From Physcomitrium patens (taxonomy: Eukaryota; Streptophyta; Bryopsida; Funariales; Funariaceae), in assembly GCF_000002425.4 (NCBI RefSeq), contig NC_037254.1:19817418-19881417 (forward strand): DNA of 64,000 nt, written 5' to 3'. The notes under the pieces were generated by a model. That model searched no databases, was not told where the DNA came from, and worked only from the letters and a program-made list of their open reading frames with translations. Positions 1 through 14,114 of this stretch are shown here, one piece after another. Made by a program: the position numbers and the translations under genes. Position 1 is the first letter of the stretch. Each line of letters begins with the position of its first letter.

Positions 1-593
1 AATATTTAAGATTCTCCTATAAATAATAGAAAGTTTCTATTGAATACATAAATGATGTTAGAGATATTTTCAGGAAAATAAACAAGAAAAAAAAATCTCA
101 ACTCTTAGAAATATATTAGATAAAGTATTCATTATTTTTACAGTAAATAAACATAACAATAATAATAATTAAGTATTAACATATTATTTTAATTAAATTA
201 AAAAAAATGATGAATTCATGTTTATTTAATATAAAATGACATTACAAGAATAAACTAGCCAAATAAAAAAAAGCCCATAGATTCAATTAGTTTAAACTAT
301 TGTGAGAGAAAACAAGGTTGGAACATTGAATGGATGTATTTGCAAACATAGATGACCAGATATTTCGTGTTAGTTTTTTCATTCATCCATTTCCACGTTG
401 CTCTCAATGGCATCGAGGCGAGGAAAAGCCAGAACCAGCAGCAGCGGTGTGAAAGAGGGGTACAAGGCTAGGGTTGGGTGCCGAGTTAGAAGGGTGCTCT
501 TAAGCCAAGCGCTTGCTCCGCTTCGGTCCTTTCCAACTTCAACTCCGTCGTCGCCAGCCTTGGAGCTTCGACGCTTCCAACGCTTCAGACGCC
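1..593 (+). promoter_or_regulatory. Upstream region and leader of the RPL10 gene
   Basis: Bases 1-370 are AT-rich spacer with no gene that I can see. From about 400 the composition becomes GC-richer and looks like a plant promoter and 5' leader running into the RPL10 start at 594. A partial telo-box (CTAGGGTTG) lies near 469-477; telo-boxes are typical of plant ribosomal protein promoters. An ATG at 410 opens a short frame that runs past the RPL10 start in another frame. Whether it is transcribed cannot be told from sequence. Confidence 0.5.
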
Positions 594-1993
<1,400 letters not shown>

Positions 1994-3393
1994 CCAGGTT
2001 CACTTATGTCCTGCTTGTAGAGTTCAATGTATTCAGCCTTGACTATCAATGAATGGATTGTTTCAATCCAAATTGTGATGGGATTGAAGTATTTTGTGGA
2101 GTATGAATGGCTGTTGCATGTTGAACTATCCGCTCTTGCACTAGCCTTTGATATTGTAAGTTTCCTAATGTTCTTGGACTAAGTTTTTCGTACATGTGAA
2201 CTCTAAATGCTAGAGAGTCTCGTGAATGACATAAATCTTGTGCGCATTTGCCTTGTATTCCTAGCAACAATCAGTAGCGGGTGTCTAGATTTTGTGACAG
2301 TCTTGTGTGTTGTAATATTTTTCTTTACTCCAGAAAACCCATTTAATGCGTGGCTTGTTGTGTATCTGATGAACTACGGAATGGTGGTTGGATATTAATT
2401 TTGTGCATGCGTATACAATTTTTTAAGAGCACTTTAGAAGGATCTGCATGGTGTTTAAGTGTAGATTAACTTTTGGCAATTACCATAATTCGAATCGAGT
2501 TCCAGGTTATTTTGATCACCGAATCGGGATATGTTAGTTTTCATCTTTAGTTGTAAATGTTATGAAGAAACAATGAAGATAAAGCATGTCGCTTTTTGAA
2601 TCATTATTTGTATGTTACTCAAATCTCTACGTTGAAAAATGTGTTAAATAAATATTGAGTTTGCACATTCTGTATAGATTCTATTGCAGATGCGCTCATC
2701 CTTATCATTCACCTAGAAACGTTATGTTTGTGTTTATCATTCTATCACGAAGTGCATCATATCGATAAACTGTACAATGTAGTCTTTAATTGTAAGTTTT
2801 ACCGTTATTTGAATTGTATGAATTTCTGTCACAATCGTCTTATTCTCCGCATGTATCCTGTTTCGAAAATCATAACTAAAGGTAACAATAATCGTGGATG
2901 TGAACTTTAAGTGAAATAATCGTTATATTTTTACTGTAAGAGAACCAGTCTATAGCTACAATCTTATGTCGCCCATATCGTTAATATCTTGTTTTATATT
3001 TTGATTTCCTATATGAAAATCCACCACTTATTTAGCTGAGAAGGATCACCTCGTGGCATATTGTGCAAGAGTTCCGAACATATACAATTGATTTAAATAA
3101 CGATAGGTTATTGACAACGTTGGTGAGGTTGTTCTAACCTTTGTATCAAAAGTTGTAAAAGTTGTTTGGGACAGGAGGATGAACTGTAGCATAATTGTAC
3201 GCAGAACATACTTCAGCTTCTTTATGATATTCTACAATTACACGCTTTTGAATATGTTGAGCAGCTCTGCAAGCACCCACAACGAATAGTGCCTAATGTA
3301 GTGCACAAGCTTCCTCCAGGTGGGTCAGTTTCAGAGACTACCCTGTTATTGCCAAGCCCTGTGGCTCCTTTGAATCTGCAGCCTCTGCAGCCA
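1994..3393. other. Spacer between convergent genes
   Basis: This holds the 3' region of RPL10 on the left and, from roughly 3220, the 3' region of the minus-strand EGF-type gene. No coding region, RNA gene or repeat was recognised. Confidence 0.5.
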
Positions 3394-4327
3394 TTATACA
3401 ACGCCTGCTGGAGGAGGAACCTTGTTGGTTGGGTACATTGGAATGCCTTGCTGTGGAGGATATGGTTGAGCAGGGTATCCGTAAGCAGGGCCACCTTGTT
3501 GCTCCATGGCACTTCGAGACCTGGCCCTCAGGCTGCCCCGTATACATGCAATACAGCAGTATAAAATAAGAAGCGCACCGAGAATGGACCCAACGATGGA
3601 TGTCACCACTTGCCATTTCGAAAACCGATGCTTTACACCTGCACATGGTAACGAAACATCAGATATCGATGGGTTGTTTATGTTGATGAAAAGGAAAAGC
3701 TGCCATGCAAAACTTTTGCCTTGAATGGTTAAATGATCGAATGATGCAAAGACTGACGGAATGAACTGCTTACATCCAGTGTGGCCTTCTCCATATCGTC
3801 CATCTCCAGTATATCCGCGTTTGCAATTGCAATAGTACGAGGTGGCGGTGTCAATGCAGAACGCATTGATGTCACATAGTGCTCTCCCTGTCCTGCATTC
3901 ATTTACAACTGCACAGGACAATATGCCATGTGTTTAATTGAACAAGAGTTTTGTGAACAAGTTCTTTATATCTGATAGAGTATCTTGAATCCCAAACTTG
4001 CTTATGAGGAATTTATCACTTTTTCAACCAATAAATTTAGTACTAGGTGTTTTCCCCAAGATGTACATTGATCCATGATAAATTTGAAATGCATTTACCC
4101 GCATGTTAGGTCGGACAACCTGGATGAACTGAAAATTTTAGAGGATAATAACAGTATTCCATCGTACAGAAGCATCAACACTTCCTGCGATAACGAAAAG
4201 AAAAAAGAAAAAAGAAAGTACACGAGTGCCATCATTTACTTTGTGCTTCTGCGGCTTGGAACTGTAAGACTTCGCACAGAGTCAGCACAGTCAGGAGGAC
4301 TAGTATCTTCCGAGCCCATCCTTCCAT
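3394..4327 (-). CDS. Single-EGF, single-pass membrane protein, three exons
   Basis: Read on the minus strand, exons are 4327-4240, 3908-3774 and 3638-3394, with GT/AG borders and compatible phases, giving 468 nt or 155 residues. Residues 1 to about 28 form a signal peptide (MEGWARKILVLLTVLTLCEV followed by an alanine-rich cleavage region). Residues 34-75 form one EGF-like domain with six cysteines at 34, 41, 47, 56, 58 and 75, opened by a VNEC box that weakly resembles calcium-binding EGF modules. A membrane span covers about 84-107. The cytosolic tail is basic at first, then rich in Pro, Tyr and Gln. An in-frame TAA just before the ATG supports this start. A type I surface protein is inferred; the ligand and pathway are unknown. 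If intron 2 were retained, about 44 unrelated residues would be inserted. Confidence 0.72.
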
Positions 4328-5308
4328 TTCTTAAATATATTTCCTACATCATCCGAATAAATGGAGAATGAGATAAACAGAAAACAAAATTTCAGACGAA
4401 TCAGACAGCAACTAGTAAGTGAAGAGGGGAGGAAGGAGCGTTGTCAATCTACGACAAAGAGGCTTGCATTGACCTCACTGCTATTAATACTTCAAAAGAA
4501 AGAATGCAACGTTGCCTAAAGATCTTGCCATGCCGGTCGAAGGGAAAACCGAGAAAATAAACATCAATAACTGAACGAAAGTAGGAAGACAAAAAAAGAA
4601 ACAAATAAAAAAATGAGAAAAAGGAAAAAAGGTGGTGAAGCATTTGCAACCTGAAAACTATTAGTGGCATCACCAATGTTTGAAGTCAACAGTGACAACT
4701 CCGAACCAGCTACTTACAAAGAATACTTTCGCTTGAAAGAAAGAATCGCTCGACTAGCATGGAGAATCTGTCGAACCCGAACCAACCGCGGTGAGGAAAA
4801 TCAAACCTACGCACACTACAAAACTACAAACCAAGGCTAAAGAATTTCTCGAAACTTAACAGACACCATGCGCTTCTTCACAATCAAACTTCCGATCCCG
4901 CTAGCTGAATTTTCCAACCGTGACGAACCGTAAAAACACAGTTCTCTACATCCCCGTCCCACTCCCAAACATACAGCCATGGAAGCAACGTCGACAGATC
5001 GCGACTCCTTTCCTGACACTCAACACCAACAAGCTAAGAACTAATCCCGAAGATCCTCTCTGCAGACTTAGCAAATCAACGTACATCGCAGCGGGAAGCT
5101 TGAACCGAGATGGAGCGTAGCGGGACAAACCAGTACTTTCCAGGCAGTGCATTTACGTGACAAAACCAACCTCCGTGACACATTGAACTCTTGCTAAGAG
5201 AGTTACAAGATTCAGGTTAGCAAAGTACCAGCACGAGCTATGTCGAACCGTGACAGAATACAGAAGTCTCACAACCTGCTGTAGGTCACCGAGCGTTGAA
5301 GACCATGG
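4328..5308 (-). other. Leader or spacer upstream of the EGF-type gene
   Basis: The region is unique-looking, of moderate GC, with no convincing coding frame on either strand. It may hold 5' untranslated sequence or introns of the minus-strand gene. Several short open frames overlap here but none shows a recognisable domain. Confidence 0.35.
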
Positions 5309-5467
5309 CTAGCATATAAGTTCGCGCCGTGTGAAGGTCACCGTCAGCGAATCAGTGAGCAGTAAATTGAGGGAGCGCCTTAGCATCGGTCTTTCATCTT
5401 TTGTAGCGTAGACTTCTGTCCCCAGAAGGACAGCAACAATTAGTGCCGCAAGTTGGATGCTAAGCAT
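5309..5467 (-). CDS. Possible small secreted peptide (52 residues)
   Basis: On the minus strand, an ATG at 5467-5465 opens 52 codons ending in TAG at 5309. Residues 1 to about 21 (MLSIQLAALIVAVLLGTEVY, then Ala) look like a strong signal peptide with a plausible cut after the final Ala. The rest is short and basic with RR pairs (TKDERPMLRRS and TFTRREL). This would fit a secreted signalling peptide, or a first exon whose partners I cannot see. It lies about 280 bp inside a CTT/GTC-rich tract that looks like a minus-strand leader. An upstream open frame or chance are real alternatives, because signal-like stretches are common in noise. No family is recognised. Confidence 0.3.
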   Translation of the reverse strand: MLSIQLAALIVAVLLGTEVYATKDERPMLRRSLNLLLTDSLTVTFTRRELIC

Positions 5468-5690
5468 CGAACAATGCCGCAAAGGAGTGAGGCGGGGGGA
5501 TCCAAGCTCTCTGTGAATCTGTCTGTCAGTGCACGACACGCAACGTCGATGGTCCCAGAAACAGCGTTCATCGATGGCCGTTCCCCCGACGAACACGACG
5601 ATATTTTCCTCTTTCGAATTACTGTGGCGAAGCGAGATTGTTCAGTGGCATTCGGTCGCGATCGGTCGCGGTGTGGAAAAAAACACAAGA

Positions 5691-5746
5691 AACGACGACG
5701 ACGATGACGACGACGACGATGACGACGACGACGAAGAAGAAGAAGG
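5691..5746. repeat. GAC/GAA trinucleotide microsatellite
   Basis: The plus strand reads as imperfect GAC units with two GAT interruptions, then GAA units. On the minus strand it is a CTT/GTC tract, the kind of pyrimidine-rich stretch often found in plant 5' leaders. It may mark the leader of a minus-strand transcript. Confidence 0.8.
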
Positions 5747-5749
5747 TTG

Positions 5750-7012
5750 ATATAAAATATGCGTGTAACTTGAACGCGTTTCTTAATTGAACAAAATGAG
5801 CACAAGTATGTTATCTATTGGAGGAAAGGAAATGAAAAATTTCTAAGATACAGTATCAGTTAAAGAGAAACAGTTCCCGGTGAGAAAAATTAACACGAAA
5901 ATAAACAACACTGGAAAATACTTACGAGATGAGAAATTTATACACCTAATGAATTTGATATGAGTCCCCGATGACGTGGCCTGATAGTTCCGCCAGCATT
6001 ATTGTTGGAAGTCCACATTATTCAAGAGATGATTGTCCACATCGGATAACGAATGAACGTCGGTGGAAAGTGTTCGTTCGAGAAACACCATCCATAAATC
6101 ATCCTACGTTCATCCATGTAAGATTCCATTCCAGAAGGCGGGACAAGACAGCGCGCTGCCCCAAGACGCTTGCAAATTATGCGTCCATATAGTAGGCGGG
6201 AAAAGCAAAGGTAACTTTGAAATGAAAAAGTGCTGTAGCCATGGCTTCGATCAGAGCTGTGGCCTTTGAGGGCATTAGTGATGTCGAATCCATCGTTGGC
6301 GGCGATGGCTACAGTGTGTATTGCTCGACTAGTTGTTGCTCCATTTCTAGGACCTGGTTGAGCTGTGATTGCTAACAGTAACAGCAACAAGGAAACCAGA
6401 ACAAATCAATAGCTGTGTCACTTAGCCGATCTTTTGTTCTGCCTGTAGAAGCCAGCTACGCCGAATAAAACTGCAGCGTCGTTGCCTGCAACTCCTGAGC
6501 GACAAAATGCAGCTGAAAGTTTTCTTAAAATTTTGGATACTTTGCCAGATTTCGGCCTAGCTATTTAATGTTCTACCTTATCTTTGAACCTTAAGTATGT
6601 TTAATTGAATGTGTATGATATTGTGAAAAACGTAATTTACGTATTCTCCTTGATCGAGTACCTTGTTCATGACGTTGCTGTGTCTCATTCTTACCTCGAA
6701 CTTGGAAAATGGAAAAAAGCGGAGTGACTCCGCGGTACAAGCTCTTTACTATTGCTGCTTTTTGACCACGAGAACGTCGATGGAGCATGTCTCAAGCATA
6801 ATACCCGAATTGCAAAATGATGAACATACATAGAAGGTGAACAAAGTGTAACCGATTAAGCAGAGGCAGACTTCATACAGTCTTTTATTTCTTTCTTACT
6901 GTTTTCTGAGTTCAAACTTATTGCCTGTGAATATATCATTTGATGAGTACCTACCAATTTTCAGCTCTTTGAAGTCAATGAAGGATTGTTGCATTGTCTT
7001 CTTTGTTTGCAG
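5750..7012 (+). other. Spacer and unresolved 5' part of the transporter gene
   Basis: The exon at 7013 starts inside a codon, so at least one upstream coding exon is needed. Related plant proteins have a hydrophobic segment ending in a 'YNK' box just before this point. I searched 5750-7012 by eye and found no matching exon next to a good donor. The exon may be short, diverged, further away, or lost. Confidence 0.4.
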
Positions 7013-10000
7013 GTACAACAAGTTATTGCTAGGGGAGCACCTTGGTAAATTCCCTGTTCCTCTATTGATGAACACTATTCATTTCTCCATGCAAGCCATT
7101 ATATCATCACTCCTTGTACATTTTTGGTGTGGAAAAACCCAAAGTCATATTCGAATGACATGGAAGGATTATTTCATTAGAGGTACGAAGCATTTCGTTC
7201 TCTTGCTTCATACGTTTTAAATACTTTTACATTGTCTTGCAGAAGCTTACATTGGTTTTGTTTTCTATGAGTTTTTCCATGCCATGAAGTAGCTTGGGTT
7301 ATCAAGTATTGTGGAATTCATTTTATGTAGAAGTTTTGCTGTCGAGCGCTTGTGCCCTTTGGGTAGTAATTTCAAGATAGATTGTTTTTGTGAACGATTT
7401 TGAACTCCTCAACTTTATCTTATCTTCGTATGCGACTTGCTAGAGTCAATAAATTTGACATTGAAACATCAATGATTTGGACTACAAGATGACGCCTTTT
7501 GTTCTATTTGGGGCGGCAGTGGTTCCAACAGCTGTCGCAACTGCATTGGGTATTGACCTGAGCAACATCTCCATTGTAGTTATTTCTATTTCTTTTGCTA
7601 CCATGGTAAGGTTCTCTATTTTATTCTAAAATCCGTTTTTATTTGTTGATCTAGCCTAAGTGTGATGTTTTATGCTCTCACGATATGAATGGTTCAGAAG
7701 AGAGTTTTACACTTAAGAAGTCTTGTATCAAGCAGGTTTGTTAGCCTTGTCCTGGTATACACTTTAGGTGAGCACGCTATTCTGGACTTTAAAATTTTTG
7801 TGAACAGTTATCATGGTGGGAGTTTACAGGTCAAATCTGGAGCACCTGTATTTCTTCTCCTCTTTGCGTTTGCTTTCAAGTAAGTGAGATGTATTTTGCT
7901 ATTTTCTTATGTTCTGGTAGTATGTTTTGATGCTGCACAAAGCTTGCAAATGTCTTTCCAGTGCACCCAATGATTAATTGGTAGTCGGCTTTTGCTTTGT
8001 TAGTAGTGGATGCAACATATTTATGTAAGTGGCATTGTGTATGAATCTGCGGTTTTTTTTGTAAATATAACCGTCAAGAGGTACGATGTAGGGTTTTTTT
8101 TAAACGCGTGATTGCATTTATGTACTTTGGCAGGTTGGAAGTGCCCAGTTTTAAGCTAATGGGAATCATTGTAGTGATCTCCTTGGGGGTGTTGCTCACT
8201 GGTAATATTTACATCTCCTGCCTTAGTTCTTTGACTTTGTCAACATCTTTTCGACCGTTCGACTCGATACGCTTGTATTACATGGGTAGTACGGCCTCCA
8301 TGCATGTGAAAGCTCCAAGCGCGCAGAGGGTCTGTAATTCTAGATTTTTTATTTTATTAAGCAGTTAAAACAATTAGAATTGAAGTCTCGAAGTCTGAAA
8401 TAGTTACCTAAGAAAGCTATTTGTTGTCGTGACACTCTTTCTTGAGTGACGTTCTCACATTGTGTAGTATGTTTTACTACCTTTATCCTTATGACCTCGT
8501 GTGGTTTTATTTATGATAACAACATCTTAAAGGTCGAGAAGTGTAATTATTTATCCATTCATTTCATACTGCTGTTGCTAAGTTTTAATGATTTTTAAGA
8601 ATTTAAGTTATTGGACATGCTGGGCGTGCTTTCTATTTCTGACCTTTTGAATTGTGCAGTTGCAAAGGAGACTGAGTTTGAAATTCGTGGATTCATTCTC
8701 GTGTTGTTGGCAACTGTTATGTCGGGTTTTCGGTGGACCGTGACACAGCTTCTCCTGCAGGTGCAATATTTATTCCTAATGTTATAGCTTCTGGTTATCA
8801 GCTACTGGTTCACATTTTCTGAGATGTAGAACATACATGGCTTGTACTTTTTACATTTCTGGAAAATCTTCTGTGAACAGAGTGTACGGGCTCGTAGATG
8901 TGTTACGAAGGCTTAGTTGTTCAAACCTTACGAGTGAAACGAGATGTCCATATCATTAGTAAGTCACCAAAATCGTATGTTTCAAATGACCGCGTCAAAT
9001 GTTGGTATGTTAGTGTTGCTGTAACTCTATTTATCTGATTAGGGTCGTGTTTCTTTTTTCTTTTTTTCTGGCCAATCGCTTCTGTATCTTGCTTTTGAAA
9101 TCATCAACCAACTAATGCAGAGAGAAGAATATGGTATGTCATGCACTCACTTATTCTGTTAGTTGGTATACCTATCCCTCTTTTTGTTCTCTTGGTTAGT
9201 CTCGATCAAGGGTCGTGTAGGGGACACAATAGTTTCCTTGTATAAGCGGCGTGGCTGAAGTTCTTTGCTTTGGTTGCTTTGGTTTCGGTTCAACTGATCC
9301 ATCTGTAGGTAAGCGAGTCACAGAATAAACAAAACTGTTCTGACGGAGTGGGTATTGGTCTAAATCAGGTTTGAGCAACCCGTTTGCAGCAATGAGTTAC
9401 CTTACACCCGTTATGGCTATTATTACTCTTATATTCTCATTGGTTTTAGAGCCCTGGCACAAGCTTGGTGAGACGGCTCACTTTGATACCCCACGTCATT
9501 TATTTGATAGCTGTGCGCTGATGCTGCTTGGAGGGCACTCGCTTTTTTCATGGTACATTTGTTATTCCTAGGCCTCACTTCGACTAGCTAGGATGTAACG
9601 TAATCATGTAGTCTGTACTTGTGAATTTTTTCTGGAAGTTGTGAGTTCAGTGGGTCACATGAAACAAAGTCGGTGCATGATGGTTGTTTCGCTCAAATAA
9701 AACAACTCTCTTTTAGGCGTGCTTGCTGAATCACCTGTGGGCTTTCGCGGTGCTTATGATTTTTTGAGGTTTGTAGGTTATGGCTGAGTACTTTCTGATC
9801 GCTGAGACAAGTGCGGTGACTCTGACCATTGCTGGTGTCGTTAAGGAGGTTGTGACCATCGTGGTAAGTACAAATATGTCTTCTGGTTTTCTGATGTATG
9901 TACCCTATTAGTATACTACTATACATCATCGAATATGTGGAAACAAGGAACTGAATCCTGTGCCCTGGTCTTCAATTTTAAAATTCTATGGGATGTCATA

Positions 10001-10753
10001 TTGCTATTAATGCGTTAGTAATTTGGGTTAGAAGTTCTAGTGACTACACTGCCGTTATTGGTGGAGATATGGTTAAGGACCAAGGCACTCTGTTTTGTTG
10101 CACTTTTTATGCGAGGTTCACACCGATTGTGAGCTTTATGGATAAAGATGAGCAATTTTATTTTTACTGTTCATGACATGACTGGGAGCATACTTGTTGT
10201 TTAAATCTCAACCGTTTGGGTTAGTAAGGAGGATTTATGTTATTGTTGTTGATGCGCAGGTTGCTGTCTTCGTTTTCAAAGATGAGTTCACGTGGCTGAA
10301 GGGCATGGGTTTGGTTGTCATCTTCATTGGTGTTAGTCTCTTCAACTGGTTCAAGTATGTCCTCTCCCCTTGAAAGTATATGGGTGTAGCATATGGTTAT
10401 TTGTTGTAAGGAATGTAGTCAGTATCTAGTGAATGTTTAGGCCCAGGATACGGTATTGTTTAGACTTTCATCAGAATGTTGTTCACAAACAGATGAAAGA
10501 CAGCTTTAGCACCTAAACGCCCAGCCTTAATATGAACTTGGGTCAGATGTAGGAAATAGATATTTTTTTAAATGCTTCGATGTGGGCTTTGCTGAATATA
10601 TTTTGACTTTTGCGCAGGTACCAGAAGCTGGTCGAAGGGGGTCTAGGTGACCATACGCTTGAAGACAATCGAAGTTCTCCCAAGTATGCGGTTGTCGACG
10701 ATGAAACCGCCGAAACCTTTGAACTTGAAGATGACGTTGATCACGTATTGTAA
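7013..10753 (+). CDS. Nucleotide-sugar/triose-P-type transporter, SLC35C2-like plant family (5' incomplete)
   Basis: This is a multi-pass DMT-superfamily carrier, by family expected in Golgi or other endomembranes; the substrate is not known from sequence. Exons: 7013-7182, 7520-7605, 7830-7879, 8134-8201, 8660-8760, 9121-9133 (only 13 nt), 9369-9552, 9777-9863, 10260-10354 and 10618-10753. All have GT/AG borders and phases agree except once. Landmarks in order are YNKLLLGEHLGKFPVPLLMN, VVPTAVATALGIDLSNISIV, VKSGAPVFLLLFAFAFKLE, VAKETEFEIRGFI, TSAVTLTIAGVVKE and FTWLKGMGL. The C-terminus is acidic (FELEDDVDHVL). At the end of exon 7 the frame is one base short. A T6 run (9543-9548) would need seven Ts to join correctly to exon 8, which suggests a sequencing or assembly slip or a real mutation. 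The amino-terminal exon(s) were not found. The family match rests on remembered Arabidopsis At1g06470-like sequence. Confidence 0.85.
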
Positions 10754-13700
10754 CATCGTACGAGAGGTTATGCTCCACCGGTCTAACGCTCACAGGTTTC
10801 AGCACCGTGTTTGCAAATTTATCTTTAATTAAATTCTTGGCAAGTCCAAGAGATTATTTTGCAAGGCATTCCTTTTGGATCAATTTTGTTAATAATTTGG
10901 GAACTGCTGCAATGAGCAGAGACGTGCGGGAGCAGTTAAGTCAGGTTTCGAGAAAGAATCCCGCTTTCATCATACGAACTTGAATATGGTCAGCTAGTGG
11001 AGGTGGCAGGAATCTCAGTTACATAGAGCCTTAATCATGATATTTGTGTTCCATAGCTCACAATTAGCGTCTTCGACAGAGGCCATTCAAGAGCTCAGTT
11101 AAGATGGGTTTATTATTGTCGGCAGCTTGTTGCCACAATTGTGCATGAAAACACTCTTGGTGTCATCGCACTTGATGACGGACTCCAAGCATTCCAAGAT
11201 CCGTGCCTCCGATGACGATGCGTTTTCATCCTCACCAGTGTATCTTCTCCTGATCAGTATGACCGTTCTTCACTGAAAGTGTCGAATGCGTAATCTCCTA
11301 AAATTCTCGAGTACTCGAAGTTACTGGCAAGGTGACTAGCATTAGCGACGTCAGCGGGAAATTATCGTCATCTACTTAGCTGTTGGGCATAATGTTCAAG
11401 GCCCTTCAATAGTTTACGACTGTGAGATTGTGTAGCAAATATAACTGAGGAAGTGAGCATCGAAGCAAGAGCATGTCTACACTAATCGAGGAGTTTGTGA
11501 GGAGCACGCTGGCTCCCGGTGTTTTGCATTCTCGTGGCGGCAATCCCTAATTTTGTTCTTTAATTCGATTCATTCACATGTTGAAAAAGTACAGCCATGG
11601 GATTCGTGACATCGGAACTAGGCTCATTTTTTTGATATCTCTTAGTTTGCGTTGTTGGAAATCGGTGCTGTTTGATGTTCAGAGGATCTGTTTGTTCCAG
11701 CAGTAGAAGTGCTAATGTGAGATGTGATGCATGGAGAGGACCACAATGGAAGATTTCAGGTTTGAGATGGCAACGCGAACCAATGTGTGATATATGCGTT
11801 GATGCGTTCGGCAGTCTAGTTGTGATGATGCGATGTTGCATTGTAGTGGTAGTCCTTACTTCATATTTCTTGAGATATTTTTCGGTATGCTACTAGTTGA
11901 ACTTAGATTTAGCTCTACGTCGGTGTTTCCAATTAGTAATTGTTGCCATCTCAGATGCTGTCTGGTGATTGTTTCTTCGATCGACCAATGTGGATAAGAT
12001 CGCTAGATTTCAAATTCAAATTGGAGATTTTCGAATTCAATCGGTTTCCATGTGCATTGTTGCCGATTCTCTCCGGTCATTAGTATTTTGCATCGTAATT
12101 CTGCTGAACAGTAGGGTTGGTCAGTCGTCGGAGAGAGTGCTCTTTAATCTTGTGCTGTATGCGACTTGTGCTGCCAACTCTACTGATGTAATAAAACCGT
12201 GTTGTTCACATGGAGTGTCAGCTCGATTAAATACACCACTATTACAACGGGTTGCCGTTGTGTTACACCTTGGGAAAATCTTTCGCACTTTTTTAGACTG
12301 CCTTTCGACGACACAAAACATTCCATACAATCAACACGATAAATATTTTTTGTCTAAAACCTCAATTTTAGTGCAATCGTTGGATGAGTTGATAGACTTG
12401 TAAACATTTTCAGATCATGTGAGGTGCAGTCAGTGGTGGAACTGATGTTGCCGGCGAGGTTCTGTGCTTTGACAATCATTCTTTTACTACAATTGAAGGA
12501 TGCTTATATTCTAATTAGAGAATGTTTGTCTTGTGGATTCATTATTTCAAAGCATAGACAGCAACGAGTAAATTAGTATGATTTGTTCACTATGATTTGA
12601 GAAGTCAAAAAAACAAGAGTGTTATACAACCATAATTATTATTGCATTTCACTTATTGAACTTATATCTGCTTTTGAGCTTTATTCAAATAAAATCTACA
12701 TGGCTAATAGAATTTTGTTTTATTGATTGGTCTATCCTCATGGTATGTATTGTGTCATATGTGCTATTCTTGATGATTAGAAGATTGCATGATTTTCATA
12801 TGTTATGCTATTATTGTTCATTTGTCTTTTGTTCTTATTAGCACAAATGTAATGTATGTACATAAAATATAGTGTAGGTTGATGCTTGGTGGATACCTAA
12901 AGGGAAGGTAGAAACAATACCAAACTCAAGGCTTTTGTTATTGATAGTGGACATAAATTAGTCTTTTTTTTCAATAGGAGATTTTTAAAACAATTAGATG
13001 TCTAACAACGAGCTTGACTCAGTGAATAGTGTTCCATGAAGCATAGATAGTATCATCTTTATCACCAAGAATGAATTAGTTATCATATGAACAATCTAGG
13101 AGTTTTAAAAGTATGTACTCTTAATCAAGGTTGTATCAAAAATATAAACATTGTTGGAGAGAGTATTCATTTCTTTTAATTTATGATCATTTAAGTGAAG
13201 TTAAAGTCTTAACTTTATCCTAATCTTTTTTATTAGAAAGTATTAGTAGAGTAGATGAACACTTCTATAACAAGCAAAAGGATCTTAGCGATCCTCTTTG
13301 CATTAAGGCATGCGACTTATTTGGACATGTTTTTTGTTTGCATATTTTGCTAATATTTATATCAAAGATTACATGTAGGTTTGCTAGGTTGAATACATTA
13401 TCAAAATTATTTGCATTTCTACTTTTTGCTTGTCCATATTGAGTGATAGTGATTACATTAAACTTTTGATAATTGAGGATGCAAAGCACTCTCTATAGGT
13501 ATTCCACATATCAAATTATAACATTAACCTATCAGATTATGTGAAACATGAATTTGTGGAATTGGCATTAATTCTATATAGAATTATACAAGAGCTAGAA
13601 GATTATAGAGGAAATTTAATGTGTCAATCTTAATCAATTTTGTGGTTTGAATAATTCAAGGTTTCATCTCAAATCTAAATCTTTCAAATGACTGATTGTG

Positions 13701-14082
13701 TCCAATTCTTCATATTCATATAAGATTGTCATGCTTATTGTTACATAGCTTCTTCTTTGGGGATATCAATGCACTTATTGCATGAAAATCTTTGCTTCAT
13801 TGATAGTAACTCTAGTTGCCACTCCGACTGCTACTAACTTTTTTGCTTCAATATATTCATGATATGAAATAAAAATTGGAATGAATAGAGTAATATTTCT
13901 TTTGAGAAGATACTTAAATTTTTTTCAATTGCGTATCTTTGATGGTGCCTCCAAGTTATTAAGCATTGAATGTACTAATATGTTTTATGGTTTTTGCTTT
14001 TAAGTTTTTTAATTTAATTTGGATACATATATAGAATTTTTTTTATAATGTATGGTTGATTAATTGATTGGTTTTGTAATCA

Positions 14083-14114
<32 letters not shown>

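Noticed and set aside
6022-6390. 122-codon minus-strand frame starting with a hydrophobic run
   Set aside because: The signal-like start is short, there is no domain, and no splice or promoter context supports it.
11560-12403. Several overlapping frames of 70-144 codons on both strands
   Set aside because: There are no recognisable motifs, codon use is erratic, and both strands are equally open.
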